DNA of 6,825 nt, taken from NCBI GenBank assembly GCA_035465695.1, contig DATIVR010000092.1, forward strand, positions 1-6,825, written 5' to 3'. Position numbers and translations under genes: made by a program. Below, piece after piece: positions 1 through 6,825 of this stretch. Positions within the stretch are counted from its first letter, which is position 1; each line of letters starts with the position of its first letter. This stretch comes from DASUBN01 sp035465695 (GTDB lineage Bacteria; Pseudomonadota; Gammaproteobacteria; Natronospirales; REEB76). The notes beneath the pieces were generated by a model that did not search any database, was not told the origin of the DNA, and was given only the letters and a program-made list of their open reading frames with translations.

Positions 1-572
1 GCAAGCGCCAGGATAGCTGGTGGCGCCATGCCGCCTCTCGCAGCATGAACCGGCTGCGCGAGCGCATCACCAAGGTGAAGATGACCGACCAGGGTTGCAT
101 GCTGCGCGCCTATTCGCGCCATGTGATCGACGCAATCAACAACACCAGCGAGATCAATACCTTCATCCCGGCACTCGCCTACCTCTACTCGTCCAACCCG
201 GTGGAGATCATCGTGGAGCACGATGAGCGCGAGGCGGGGCAGTCAAAGTACTCCTTGTACAAGCTGATCCGGCTCAACTTCGACCTGGTCACCGGCTTCT
301 CGGTGGTGCCGCTGCAGGTGTTCTCCTTCGTCGGCGTGCTGATCGCCGCCGGCTCGTTCTTCCTGTTCGTGGCCCTGGTGATCTACCGCATAGTGAATCC
401 CGAAGGCACCGTGCAGGGCGTGTTCACCCTGTTCGCCCTCGCATTCTTCTTCATCGGCATCCTGCTGTTCGGTATCGGTCTCCTCGGTGAGTACGTGGGC
501 CGTATCTACCAGGAAGTGCAGCGCCGTCCGCGCTTCCTGATCCGCAGCGTCCTGGAGAAGCAGTCCAAATGA
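1..572 (+). CDS. arnC: ArnC, undecaprenyl-phosphate L-Ara4FN transferase (3' part)
   Basis: This is the C-terminal part of an inner-membrane GT2 glycosyltransferase that moves 4-deoxy-4-formamido-L-arabinose from UDP to undecaprenyl phosphate. The frame is already open at the left edge (first full codon at 3), so the ATG at 45 is internal. About 189 of the roughly 320 residues expected for the family are present; the N-terminal catalytic GT-A half is missing. The visible part follows E. coli ArnC closely: SR-x-x-NR, then GCMLRAYSRHV, TFIPALA, and a GQSKYSLYKLI stretch before the membrane domain. Two hydrophobic segments (about 309-390 and 417-500) are the usual C-terminal transmembrane pair, followed by GLLGEYVGRIY and a basic cytosolic tail. 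The related DPM1-type and GtrB flippase-linked transferases share this layout, but the GCMLRAY region and the neighbours favour ArnC. Its stop overlaps the next start as ATGA. Confidence 0.93.
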   Translation, partial: KRQDSWWRHAASRSMNRLRERITKVKMTDQGCMLRAYSRHVIDAINNTSEINTFIPALAYLYSSNPVEIIVEHDEREAGQSKYSLYKLIRLNFDLVTGFSVVPLQVFSFVGVLIAAGSFFLFVALVIYRIVNPEGTVQGVFTLFALAFFFIGILLFGIGLLGEYVGRIYQEVQRRPRFLIRSVLEKQSK

Positions 573-1507
573 GCCGTGTCGGCAGCGCCAGCGCCGTAGT
601 GTTCGCCTACCATGACGTGGGCGTGCGCTGCCTTTCGGTGCTCCTGGCGTACGGCGTGGATGTGCGCCTGGTGATCACCCACGAGGACGATCCCAACGAG
701 CAGATCTGGTTCGGCAGCGTGAAGAAGCTGGCCGAGCTGAACGGCATCCCGGTCGTCACGCCCGCCGACCCCAACACGCCGGAGCTGGCGGCGCGCCTCG
801 CGGCGCTGAAGCCGGATTTCCTGTTCTCCTTCTATTATCGCTTCATGCTGGGCGCGCCGATCCTGGATGCGCCGCGGCGCGGTGCCCTCAACATGCATGG
901 CTCGCTGCTGCCCAAGTATCGCGGGCGGGTACCGGTGAACTGGGCTATCATCCACGGCGAGCGCCAGACCGGCGCCAGCCTGCACTACATGGAGAAGAAG
1001 CCGGACGCCGGCGACCTGGTGGACCAGCAGTCCATACCGATCCTGCCGGACGACACCGCTGCCGAAGTCTTCGCCAAGGTCACGGTGGCGGCGGAGCAGG
1101 TGCTGGACCGCAGCCTGCCGGCGCTGGTGCTTAACACCGCGGGCCGCAAGCCCCTGGACCTCAAGGCCGGCAGCTACTATGGCCGTCGCCGCCCCGAGGA
1201 CGGCCGCATCGACTGGACCCAGCCGGCCTGGACGGTGCACAACCTGATCCGGGCCGTGGCGCCGCCGTATCCGGGTGCCTACAGCACCGCAAGCGGCAAG
1301 CCCATCAAGGTGCTGCGCAGCCATTACCCGGACGAGGCGGCCAAGAACCCGCAGCCGACCTTATATATGGAGTCCACGGGCCGCTGCTACGCCGACTGCG
1401 GCGACGGCAAGCGCGTGGAGATACTCAAGCTCGAACTGGATGGCCGCATCCTCGACGCCGCGCAGTTCGCGCAGCACCTGGCCAGACCGCTTTCATTGGG
1501 AGATTGA
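569..1507 (+). CDS. arnA: UDP-L-Ara4N formyltransferase (stand-alone ArnA N-terminal domain)
   Basis: This 312-residue cytosolic enzyme is expected to N-formylate UDP-L-Ara4N using 10-formyltetrahydrofolate, giving the substrate of ArnC. It matches only the first half of E. coli ArnA. Family landmarks include VVFAYHDVG near the N-terminus, FSFYYR, and the formyltransferase core HGSLLPKYRG. The catalytic triad of ArnA (Asn102, His104, Asp140 in E. coli) corresponds to Asn108, His110 and Asp146, a constant offset of six caused by a short N-terminal extension. The C-terminal OB-like part includes YGRRRPEDGRIDW and a RAVAPPYPGA motif. The protein ends about where the E. coli interdomain linker begins. 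The ATG lies in the ATGA overlap with arnC, with a GGAG 11 nt upstream, so translational coupling is likely. Methionyl-tRNA formyltransferase shares the core but is less likely given the motifs and neighbours. Confidence 0.93.
   Translation: MSRVGSASAVVFAYHDVGVRCLSVLLAYGVDVRLVITHEDDPNEQIWFGSVKKLAELNGIPVVTPADPNTPELAARLAALKPDFLFSFYYRFMLGAPILDAPRRGALNMHGSLLPKYRGRVPVNWAIIHGERQTGASLHYMEKKPDAGDLVDQQSIPILPDDTAAEVFAKVTVAAEQVLDRSLPALVLNTAGRKPLDLKAGSYYGRRRPEDGRIDWTQPAWTVHNLIRAVAPPYPGAYSTASGKPIKVLRSHYPDEAAKNPQPTLYMESTGRCYADCGDGKRVEILKLELDGRILDAAQFAQHLARPLSLGD
1498..1502 (+). promoter_or_regulatory. Ribosome-binding site deciding the decarboxylase start
   Basis: GGGAG lies 7 nt before the GTG at 1510, a normal spacing, but only 1 nt before the alternative TTG at 1504. 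It sits inside the last codons of the formyltransferase gene, so ribosomes finishing that gene could restart directly on the decarboxylase gene. Confidence 0.6.
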
Positions 1508-1509
1508 AC

Positions 1510-2571
1510 GTGAAGAAAGTCCTCATCCTCGGCGTCAATGGCTTCATCGGCCATCACCTCAGCAAGCGCATCTTCGAGACCACCGACTGGGAAGTCCACG
1601 GCATGGACATGTTCTCGGACAAGGTCTCGGACCTCATGGGCAACAAGCGCTTCAACTTCTTCGAGGGTGACATCACCATCAACCGCGAGTGGGTCGAGTA
1701 CCACGTGCGCAAGTGCGACGTAGTGCTGCCGCTGGTGGCCATCGCCACCCCGGCCACCTACGTGAAGGACCCGCTGCGCGTGTTCGAGCTGGATTTCGAG
1801 GCCAACCTGCCCATCGTGCGCCAGTGCGTGAAGTACAAGAAGCGCGTGCTGTTCCCGTCCACCTCCGAGGTGTACGGCATGTGCCGCGACCCGGGTTTCG
1901 ATCCCTACACGTCCGAGCTGATCCTCGGCCCCATCAACAAGCCGCGCTGGATCTATAGCTGCAGCAAGCAGCTCATGGACCGCGTCATCGCCGCCTACGG
2001 CGACCGCGAGGGCCTGCAGTACACGCTGTTCCGTCCTTTCAACTGGATCGGACCCGGCCTGGACTCCATCTACACGCCGAAGGAGGGCAGCTCCCGCGTG
2101 GTGACGCAGTTCCTGGGCCAGATCGTGCGCGGCGAGACCATCAAGCTGGTGGACGGCGGCGCCCGCAAGCGCGCTTACACCTACGTGGACGACGGCATCG
2201 ACGCGCTCATGAAGATCATCGAGAACAAGGATGGCGCCTCCGACAAGCGCATCTACAACATCGGCAACCCCAAGAACAGCCACTCCGTGAAGGAGCTGGC
2301 GGACATGATGATGGAGATCGCGCTCTCCATGCCGGAATACTCCGACAGCGCCAAGAAGGTCAAGCTGGTCAACGTCAGCGCCGACGACTACTACGGCAAG
2401 GGTTACCAGGACGTGGAGAACCGCCTGCCCAGCATCGAGCACACCCGCAAGGAACTGGACTGGGAACCGAAGGTGGACATGAAGACCGCGCTCCGCAGGC
2501 TCTTCGAGTTCTACCGTGGCCACGTGGCCGAGGCCCGGCGACTGGTGGAAGAGGGCAACGTCGGAGAGTAA
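1510..2571 (+). CDS. arnA: UDP-glucuronate decarboxylase (stand-alone ArnA C-terminal domain)
   Basis: This 353-residue SDR-family enzyme is expected to oxidise UDP-glucuronic acid with NAD+ and decarboxylate it to the UDP-4-keto-pentose, which ArnB then aminates. It matches the second half of E. coli ArnA almost without gaps. The Rossmann motif GVNGFIG is at residues 8-14. Thr118-Ser119-Glu120 matches Thr432-Ser433-Glu434 of E. coli, Tyr149 and Lys153 form the YxxxK pair (Tyr463, Lys467), and Arg305 in GYQDVENR matches Arg619; the offset is 314 throughout. Ser119, Glu120 and Arg305 are the residues that set this decarboxylase apart from plain epimerases. I chose the GTG at 1510 because GGGAG (1498-1502) lies 7 nt upstream; the in-frame TTG at 1504 would leave only 1 nt. 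The gene starts 2 nt after the formyltransferase stop and in another frame, so the two domains are separate proteins here. Confidence 0.94.
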   Translation: MKKVLILGVNGFIGHHLSKRIFETTDWEVHGMDMFSDKVSDLMGNKRFNFFEGDITINREWVEYHVRKCDVVLPLVAIATPATYVKDPLRVFELDFEANLPIVRQCVKYKKRVLFPSTSEVYGMCRDPGFDPYTSELILGPINKPRWIYSCSKQLMDRVIAAYGDREGLQYTLFRPFNWIGPGLDSIYTPKEGSSRVVTQFLGQIVRGETIKLVDGGARKRAYTYVDDGIDALMKIIENKDGASDKRIYNIGNPKNSHSVKELADMMMEIALSMPEYSDSAKKVKLVNVSADDYYGKGYQDVENRLPSIEHTRKELDWEPKVDMKTALRRLFEFYRGHVAEARRLVEEGNVGE

Positions 2572-2574
2572 GCC

Positions 2575-3069
2575 ATGCACCGCCTGCCGGTCACGCTCCT
2601 CGTCCTGGCCGCGCTTTGCCTTGTGGCGTCCGTCTCGGGCTGCGCCCTGCTGCAGGGCGGCCAGGTCGACGCCGCGAACCAGGTCCCGCTGCTCATCTAT
2701 GACACCTCCTGGAACGGCTCTCACGATACCGCGCGTCGCGACGATTTCTACGTGAGTCTCATGGATGTGCAGTCCGGCGACCTCGCCACGGTCATGGTCT
2801 ATGTGGTCCGCTGCGGCGCCAAGGAGAGCGAGCACAACGGCCACTGGCTCATGCTCAATGGTCCGTTTGAATCCGGCAAGGCCCGCAAGGTGACGCCTGT
2901 GCCGGTGGGCATCAGCGTGGAGGAGTTGCTGCAGTCCGCCGCGGCGGACCGCCTGCAGATAACCGAGGTGCGGGGCGAAGCCGCCGATGGCAAGACCTTC
3001 GACTACGCCGCTGACGTGGCCAAGCTGCTGGCCCCCCGGATCGCCAACTCCTGCCCCGCCGGGCCCTGA
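2575..3069 (+). CDS. Small predicted lipoprotein of unknown function within the arn operon
   Basis: I do not recognise the family of this 164-residue protein. It has a clear lipoprotein signal peptide: short basic start (MHR), hydrophobic core to about residue 19, and a lipobox VSG-Cys with Cys23 as the lipidated residue. Ala at the next position, rather than Asp, fits sorting to the outer membrane under the E. coli rule. The mature part is about 140 residues, soluble in character, and has two further cysteines, Cys80 and Cys160, which could form a disulfide in the periplasm. No catalytic motif is evident. The ATG follows the decarboxylase stop by 3 nt and has GGAGAG 6 nt upstream. Its stop overlaps the arnD start by one base (TGATG), so it is translated with the arn genes. 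A role in L-Ara4N lipid A modification is inferred only from position. Confidence 0.85.
   Translation: MHRLPVTLLVLAALCLVASVSGCALLQGGQVDAANQVPLLIYDTSWNGSHDTARRDDFYVSLMDVQSGDLATVMVYVVRCGAKESEHNGHWLMLNGPFESGKARKVTPVPVGISVEELLQSAAADRLQITEVRGEAADGKTFDYAADVAKLLAPRIANSCPAGP
2934..2949. repeat. Perfect 16-bp palindrome inside the lipoprotein gene
   Basis: GTCCGCCG is followed directly by its reverse complement CGGCGGAC. A CTGCAG site overlaps the left end (2929-2934) and another lies just to the right (2953-2958). The stretch encodes LQSAAADRLQ, so it may simply reflect alanine codons in GC-rich DNA. Confidence 0.5.
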
Positions 3070-3992
3070 TGCCTAAGCTCGCCCTCAAGATCGACGTCGA
3101 TACCCTGCGCGGTACGCAAGAAGGTGTGCCGCAGCTCATTTCCGTCCTTAAGAAATACGATGCCCAGGCCACCTTCCTGTTCAGCCTGGGGCCGGACAAC
3201 ACCGGCCGCGCGCTGCGCCGCGTGTTCCGCCGCGGTTTCCTGAAGAAGGTGTTCCGCACCAACGTCGCGGCGAACTACGGTTTGAAGACCCTCATGTACG
3301 GTGTGCTGATACCGGGACCCGACATCGGCAAGCGCGCCCCGGAACCCATGCGCGCTGCCCGGGACGCCGGTTTCGAGGTGGGTATCCATACCTGGGATCA
3401 TGTGCGCTGGCAGGACCACGTGGCGGGGAAGGACGCCGCCTGGACTCATCGGGAGTTCGATGCGGCCGTTGGACGTTTCAAGGAAGTGTTCGGTGCGGCA
3501 CCCACCACCTTCGGCGCGGCCGGTTGGCAGATGAACTTCGCCGCCTTCGAGCTGGAATCCACCCATCGCATGACCTATGCCAGCGATACCCGCGGCACCC
3601 ATCCGTTCCGGCCGGAGATGAACGGCCGCATCTTCGCGGTGCCGCAGCTGCCGACCACCTTGCCCACGCTCGATGAGCTGGTGGGCGTGGATGGCATCAC
3701 CGTGGACAACGTCGCCGATCATCTCCTGAAGCTCACTGCCGGCCACGTCCCCGAACATGGTCATGTCTTCACGCTGCACGCCGAACTGGAAGGCATGGCG
3801 CTGCTGCCGGTGTTCGAGAAGCTGCTGGCCGGCTGGAAGGGACAGGGTTACGAGTTGGTCGCCACCCGCGACATCAATGCCAGCCTCGACCATGCCAAGC
3901 TGCCGGTCCACACGGTGGTGATGGGCGAAGTCCCGGGCCGTTCCGGCACGCTCGCGCTGCAAGGCCCGGCCTGCGAAGTCGTTAAGGTATAA
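3069..3992 (+). CDS. arnD: ArnD, undecaprenyl-phosphate L-Ara4FN deformylase
   Basis: This 307-residue NodB-type polysaccharide deacetylase is expected to remove the formyl group from undecaprenyl-phosphate-L-Ara4FN, leaving L-Ara4N-lipid for export and transfer to lipid A by ArnT. The metal site is visible: Asp9 and Asp11 in the N-terminal IDVD, and His107 and His111 in HTWDH. Further ArnD landmarks are DTLRGTQEGVP, FSLGPDNTGR, AAGWQMN, a D-x-RG-x-x-PFRP motif, PQLPTTLPT and LHAELEG; each has a close counterpart in E. coli ArnD. No signal peptide or transmembrane segment is obvious, although residues 53-65 are rich in basic and hydrophobic residues (RRVFRRGFLKKVF) and could lie along the membrane. 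The ATG overlaps the lipoprotein stop by one base. The protein is slightly longer than the E. coli one (about 296 residues). arnT, expected next in enterics, is absent. Confidence 0.94.
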   Translation: MPKLALKIDVDTLRGTQEGVPQLISVLKKYDAQATFLFSLGPDNTGRALRRVFRRGFLKKVFRTNVAANYGLKTLMYGVLIPGPDIGKRAPEPMRAARDAGFEVGIHTWDHVRWQDHVAGKDAAWTHREFDAAVGRFKEVFGAAPTTFGAAGWQMNFAAFELESTHRMTYASDTRGTHPFRPEMNGRIFAVPQLPTTLPTLDELVGVDGITVDNVADHLLKLTAGHVPEHGHVFTLHAELEGMALLPVFEKLLAGWKGQGYELVATRDINASLDHAKLPVHTVVMGEVPGRSGTLALQGPACEVVKV

Positions 3993-3993
3993 T
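3988..3993 (+). promoter_or_regulatory. Candidate sigma-70 -10 box for icd
   Basis: A perfect TATAAT overlaps the arnD stop codon (TAA at 3990-3992) and lies 55 nt before the icd ATG. Initiation would be expected near 4000, giving a 5' leader of roughly 50 nt. No good TTGACA-like -35 element is present at 16-18 nt spacing, and there is no TG extended -10, so this would need an activator or be weak. A GC-rich hairpin, stem 4000-4005 with 4010-4015, would fall at the start of the leader. The call is inferred from consensus match and position. Confidence 0.45.
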
Positions 3994-4048
3994 CCCGCGC
4001 GCCGCAGCCGCGGCGGCCGAGTCCAAACATCATCGTCCGAGGAATCCC

Positions 4049-5290
<1,242 letters not shown>

Positions 5291-5317
5291 GGACTGCTGA
5301 GAGTACGTGAGTTGAAG

Positions 5318-5343
5318 AGAACGGTGGCTTATGCCACCGTTTT
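5318..5343 (+). terminator. Rho-independent terminator after icd
   Basis: A perfect 9-bp inverted repeat (5320-5328 with 5333-5341) encloses a TTAT loop. The stem extends by a G-U pair and an A-T pair, and ends in a run of four T (5340-5343). It starts 27 nt after the icd stop. The T-tract is short and partly within the stem, so some read-through into the next gene is possible, which matters because no clear promoter is seen between this hairpin and the aminotransferase start. Confidence 0.75.
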
Positions 5344-5362
5344 CGTCTGTGAGTCCGGGAAC

Positions 5363-5367
5363 AGGAG
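5363..5367 (+). promoter_or_regulatory. Ribosome-binding site deciding the aminotransferase start
   Basis: AGGAG lies 5 nt before the ATG at 5373. The upstream in-frame ATG at 5331 overlaps the loop of the icd terminator hairpin and has no comparable site, so 5373 is the better start. Confidence 0.75.
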
Positions 5368-5372
5368 TACAC

Positions 5373-6293
5373 ATGGCCAAGGGTACCCACGACTATCACC
5401 AGGATCCCCGCAACGCCACCATCCAGGTGAGCATCAACGGCGAGCTGTTCCCCCGCGACCAGGCCAAGGTCTCGGTGTTCGACAGCGGTTACATCCTGGG
5501 TGACGGCGTGTGGGAAGGCCTGCGGGTACACGACGGCGGCCTGCCGTTCCTGGAGATGCATCTGGACCGCCTCTACGAGGGCGCCAAGACCATCGACATG
5601 GACATTGGCCTCACGCGGGAGCAGTTGACCCAGCGCATCGTCGAGACCCTGCGCGCCAACAAGATGCGCGACGGCGTGCACATCCGGCTCATGGTGACCC
5701 GCGGTCTCAAGGCCACGCCTTATCAAGATCCGAGAGTGACCATCGGTCCCGCCACGGTGGTGATCATCCCGGAGTACAAGCAGCCGCTGCCGGAGACGGT
5801 GGAGAAGGGCATCCGTCTCTTCACGGTGCATGTGCGCCGCGCCGCACCGGACACGCTGGACCCCAAGCTCAACGCGCACTCCAAGCTCAACGACATCATG
5901 GCTTGCATCCAGGCCGCCAAGGCTGGCGCTGACGAAGCCTTGATGCTGGATCCGCAGGGTTTCGTCGCCACCTGCAATTCCACCCATTTCTTCATCGTGC
6001 GCAAGGGCGAGGTGTGGACCTCGTCCGGCAAGTACTGCCTCGGCGGCATCACCCGCAGCAATGTGTTGCGCCTCTGCCGCGAGAACGGCATCCCGCATTT
6101 CGAGAAGGACTTCAGCCTCACGGACGTGTACGGCGCCGAGGAAGCCTTCGTCACCGGGACTTTCGCCGGTCTAGTGCCGGTCACGGAAGTGGACGGCCGC
6201 AAGCCCGGTCCGCGCGGTCCGATGGTGAAGAAGCTGCAAGGTCTGTACATGGAGCTGGTGAAGAAAGAGAGCGGCAAAGGTCCTAGGATATGA
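5373..6293 (+). CDS. Class IV PLP-dependent aminotransferase (BCAT/D-amino acid transaminase-like)
   Basis: This 306-residue cytosolic protein has the class IV (fold type IV) aminotransferase layout shared by branched-chain aminotransferases (IlvE), D-amino acid aminotransferase and aminodeoxychorismate lyase. Landmarks are VFDSGYILGDGVWEGLRV, the PLP-phosphate arginine Arg66 in HLDRL, the likely Schiff-base lysine Lys171 in SKLND, the phosphate-binding GGITR (Ile226-Thr227), and TGTFAG (Thr263). The acidic residue that normally pairs with the PLP pyridine nitrogen (Glu193 in E. coli IlvE) aligns with Thr200, in FVATCNSTHFF. The substrate therefore cannot be assigned, and a plain ilvE label is unsafe. 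The gene overlaps the following sulfotransferase-like gene by ATGA, so the two are probably co-translated. The same domain pair, fused, is known to me from plants. Confidence 0.86.
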   Translation: MAKGTHDYHQDPRNATIQVSINGELFPRDQAKVSVFDSGYILGDGVWEGLRVHDGGLPFLEMHLDRLYEGAKTIDMDIGLTREQLTQRIVETLRANKMRDGVHIRLMVTRGLKATPYQDPRVTIGPATVVIIPEYKQPLPETVEKGIRLFTVHVRRAAPDTLDPKLNAHSKLNDIMACIQAAKAGADEALMLDPQGFVATCNSTHFFIVRKGEVWTSSGKYCLGGITRSNVLRLCRENGIPHFEKDFSLTDVYGAEEAFVTGTFAGLVPVTEVDGRKPGPRGPMVKKLQGLYMELVKKESGKGPRI

Positions 6294-6825
6294 CCCTGCG
6301 CCTGGCCATGTGGTCCGGGCCCCGCAACATCTCCACTACCATGATGCGCTCCTGGGAGAACCGGGAAGACACCGTGGTGGTGGACGAGCCGCTCTATGCG
6401 CACTATCTGATCGCCACCGGCGTGAACCATCCTGGTCGCGATGAGGTCATCGCCTCCCAGCCGAACGATTGGCGGACGGTGGCGAAGCAGCTGACCGGTC
6501 CCATCCCTGCGGCTAAGGCCATCTGGTACCAGAAGCACATGACCCAGCACGTGCTGGCAGACATGACGCTCGACTGGCTGGACGGGCTGGCCAATTGTTT
6601 CCTGATCCGCCGCCCGGAACTGGTGGTGGCGTCCTTCACCAAGGTGCGTCCAGACGCGGCGCTCTGGGAACTGGGATTCCAGCAGCAGACTCGCATCTTC
6701 GAGCATGTGTCCCAGAATCTTGGCACCGCGCCCATAGTGTTGGATGCCGAGGACGTGCTGCGGGATCCCGCGGCCATGCTCAGAGCCCTGTGCAGACGGC
6801 TCGGCGTTCCGTTCAGTGAGCGCAT
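6290..6825 (+). CDS. Sulfotransferase-like P-loop protein (5' part)
   Basis: The first 178 residues are present and the frame is open at the right edge, so the C-terminus is missing. Near the N-terminus, WSGPRNISTTMMRSW (residues 8-22) resembles the sulfotransferase 5'-phosphosulfate-binding loop. FLIRRPELVVASF gives an arginine and serine eight residues apart (Arg107, Ser115), as in the 3'-phosphate-binding motif for PAPS. Between them is VVDEPLY (residues 30-36), and later VLDAEDVLRDPAAMLRALCRRLGVPF, a segment common in this superfamily. The protein resembles the N-terminal half of plant branched-chain-aminotransferase-like fusions. Whether it transfers sulfate is unknown; it could instead be a nucleotide-binding or kinase-like relative. 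The ATG lies in an ATGA overlap with the aminotransferase stop, with AAAGG at 6276-6280, about 9 nt upstream. Confidence 0.8.
   Translation, partial: MTLRLAMWSGPRNISTTMMRSWENREDTVVVDEPLYAHYLIATGVNHPGRDEVIASQPNDWRTVAKQLTGPIPAAKAIWYQKHMTQHVLADMTLDWLDGLANCFLIRRPELVVASFTKVRPDAALWELGFQQQTRIFEHVSQNLGTAPIVLDAEDVLRDPAAMLRALCRRLGVPFSER

Noticed and set aside
45..572. A short protein starting at the ATG at 45
   Set aside because: The frame is open to the left edge and the residues before 45 (KRQDSWWRHAASRS) match ArnC, so this is an internal Met of a truncated arnC.
1504..1509. TTG at 1504 as the decarboxylase start, giving a 4-base overlap with the formyltransferase
   Set aside because: The GGGAG at 1498-1502 would be only 1 nt away; the GTG at 1510 has a normal 7-nt spacing and gives a start right at the Rossmann strand.
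1387..2844. A 485-codon open frame on the - strand across the arnA decarboxylase and lipoprotein genes
   Set aside because: It mirrors well-identified + strand genes in GC-rich DNA, its translation is low-complexity (His, Val, Ala, Asp rich), and it shows no recognisable domain.
4000..4015. GC-rich hairpin between arnD and icd as an arnD terminator
   Set aside because: The stem is only 6 bp and no T-run follows, so it does not look like a Rho-independent terminator.
5300..5345. Promoter for the aminotransferase using TTGAAG at 5312
   Set aside because: No -10-like hexamer lies 16-18 nt downstream; that position is in the terminator stem.
5331..5372. ATG at 5331 as the aminotransferase start
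   Set aside because: It lies in the loop and stem of the icd terminator and lacks a ribosome-binding site; the ATG at 5373 has AGGAG 5 nt upstream.

Overview
The window is GC-rich bacterial DNA, and every gene I can support lies on the + strand, packed closely. The proteins match the gammaproteobacterial versions of their families: Arn lipid A enzymes close to the E. coli ones, and an E. coli-type NADP isocitrate dehydrogenase. A high-GC gammaproteobacterium is the best guess; I cannot name a genus from the sequence.

Positions 1-3992 hold the downstream part of an arn operon, which makes and processes 4-amino-4-deoxy-L-arabinose (L-Ara4N) for lipid A and so lowers binding of polymyxin and other cationic peptides. 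The order is arnC (5' end cut off by the window), arnA formyltransferase domain, arnA decarboxylase domain, a small lipoprotein of unknown function, and arnD. Two features stand out. ArnA, a single two-domain protein in E. coli, is here two genes divided at the interdomain linker. A lipoprotein gene also sits between the arnA decarboxylase gene and arnD. All junctions are overlapping or nearly so (ATGA, 2 nt, 3 nt, TGATG), which points to one mRNA and probable translational coupling. arnB is probably upstream of the window. arnT, arnE and arnF do not follow arnD.

Positions 3988-5343 hold icd with its own likely signals: a perfect TATAAT box overlapping the arnD stop codon, a good ribosome-binding site, and a strong hairpin terminator after the gene. 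The product is a TCA-cycle enzyme with no evident link to the arn genes.

Positions 5373-6825 hold a coupled pair: a class IV PLP aminotransferase and a sulfotransferase-like P-loop protein that runs off the right edge. The start of the second overlaps the stop of the first (ATGA). From memory, the same two domains are fused in a plant protein family annotated as branched-chain-aminotransferase-like, which suggests a shared and still unclear function. The aminotransferase appears to lack the glutamate that normally contacts the PLP pyridine nitrogen. This pair is the best candidate for undescribed biology in the window, followed by the lipoprotein in the arn operon.
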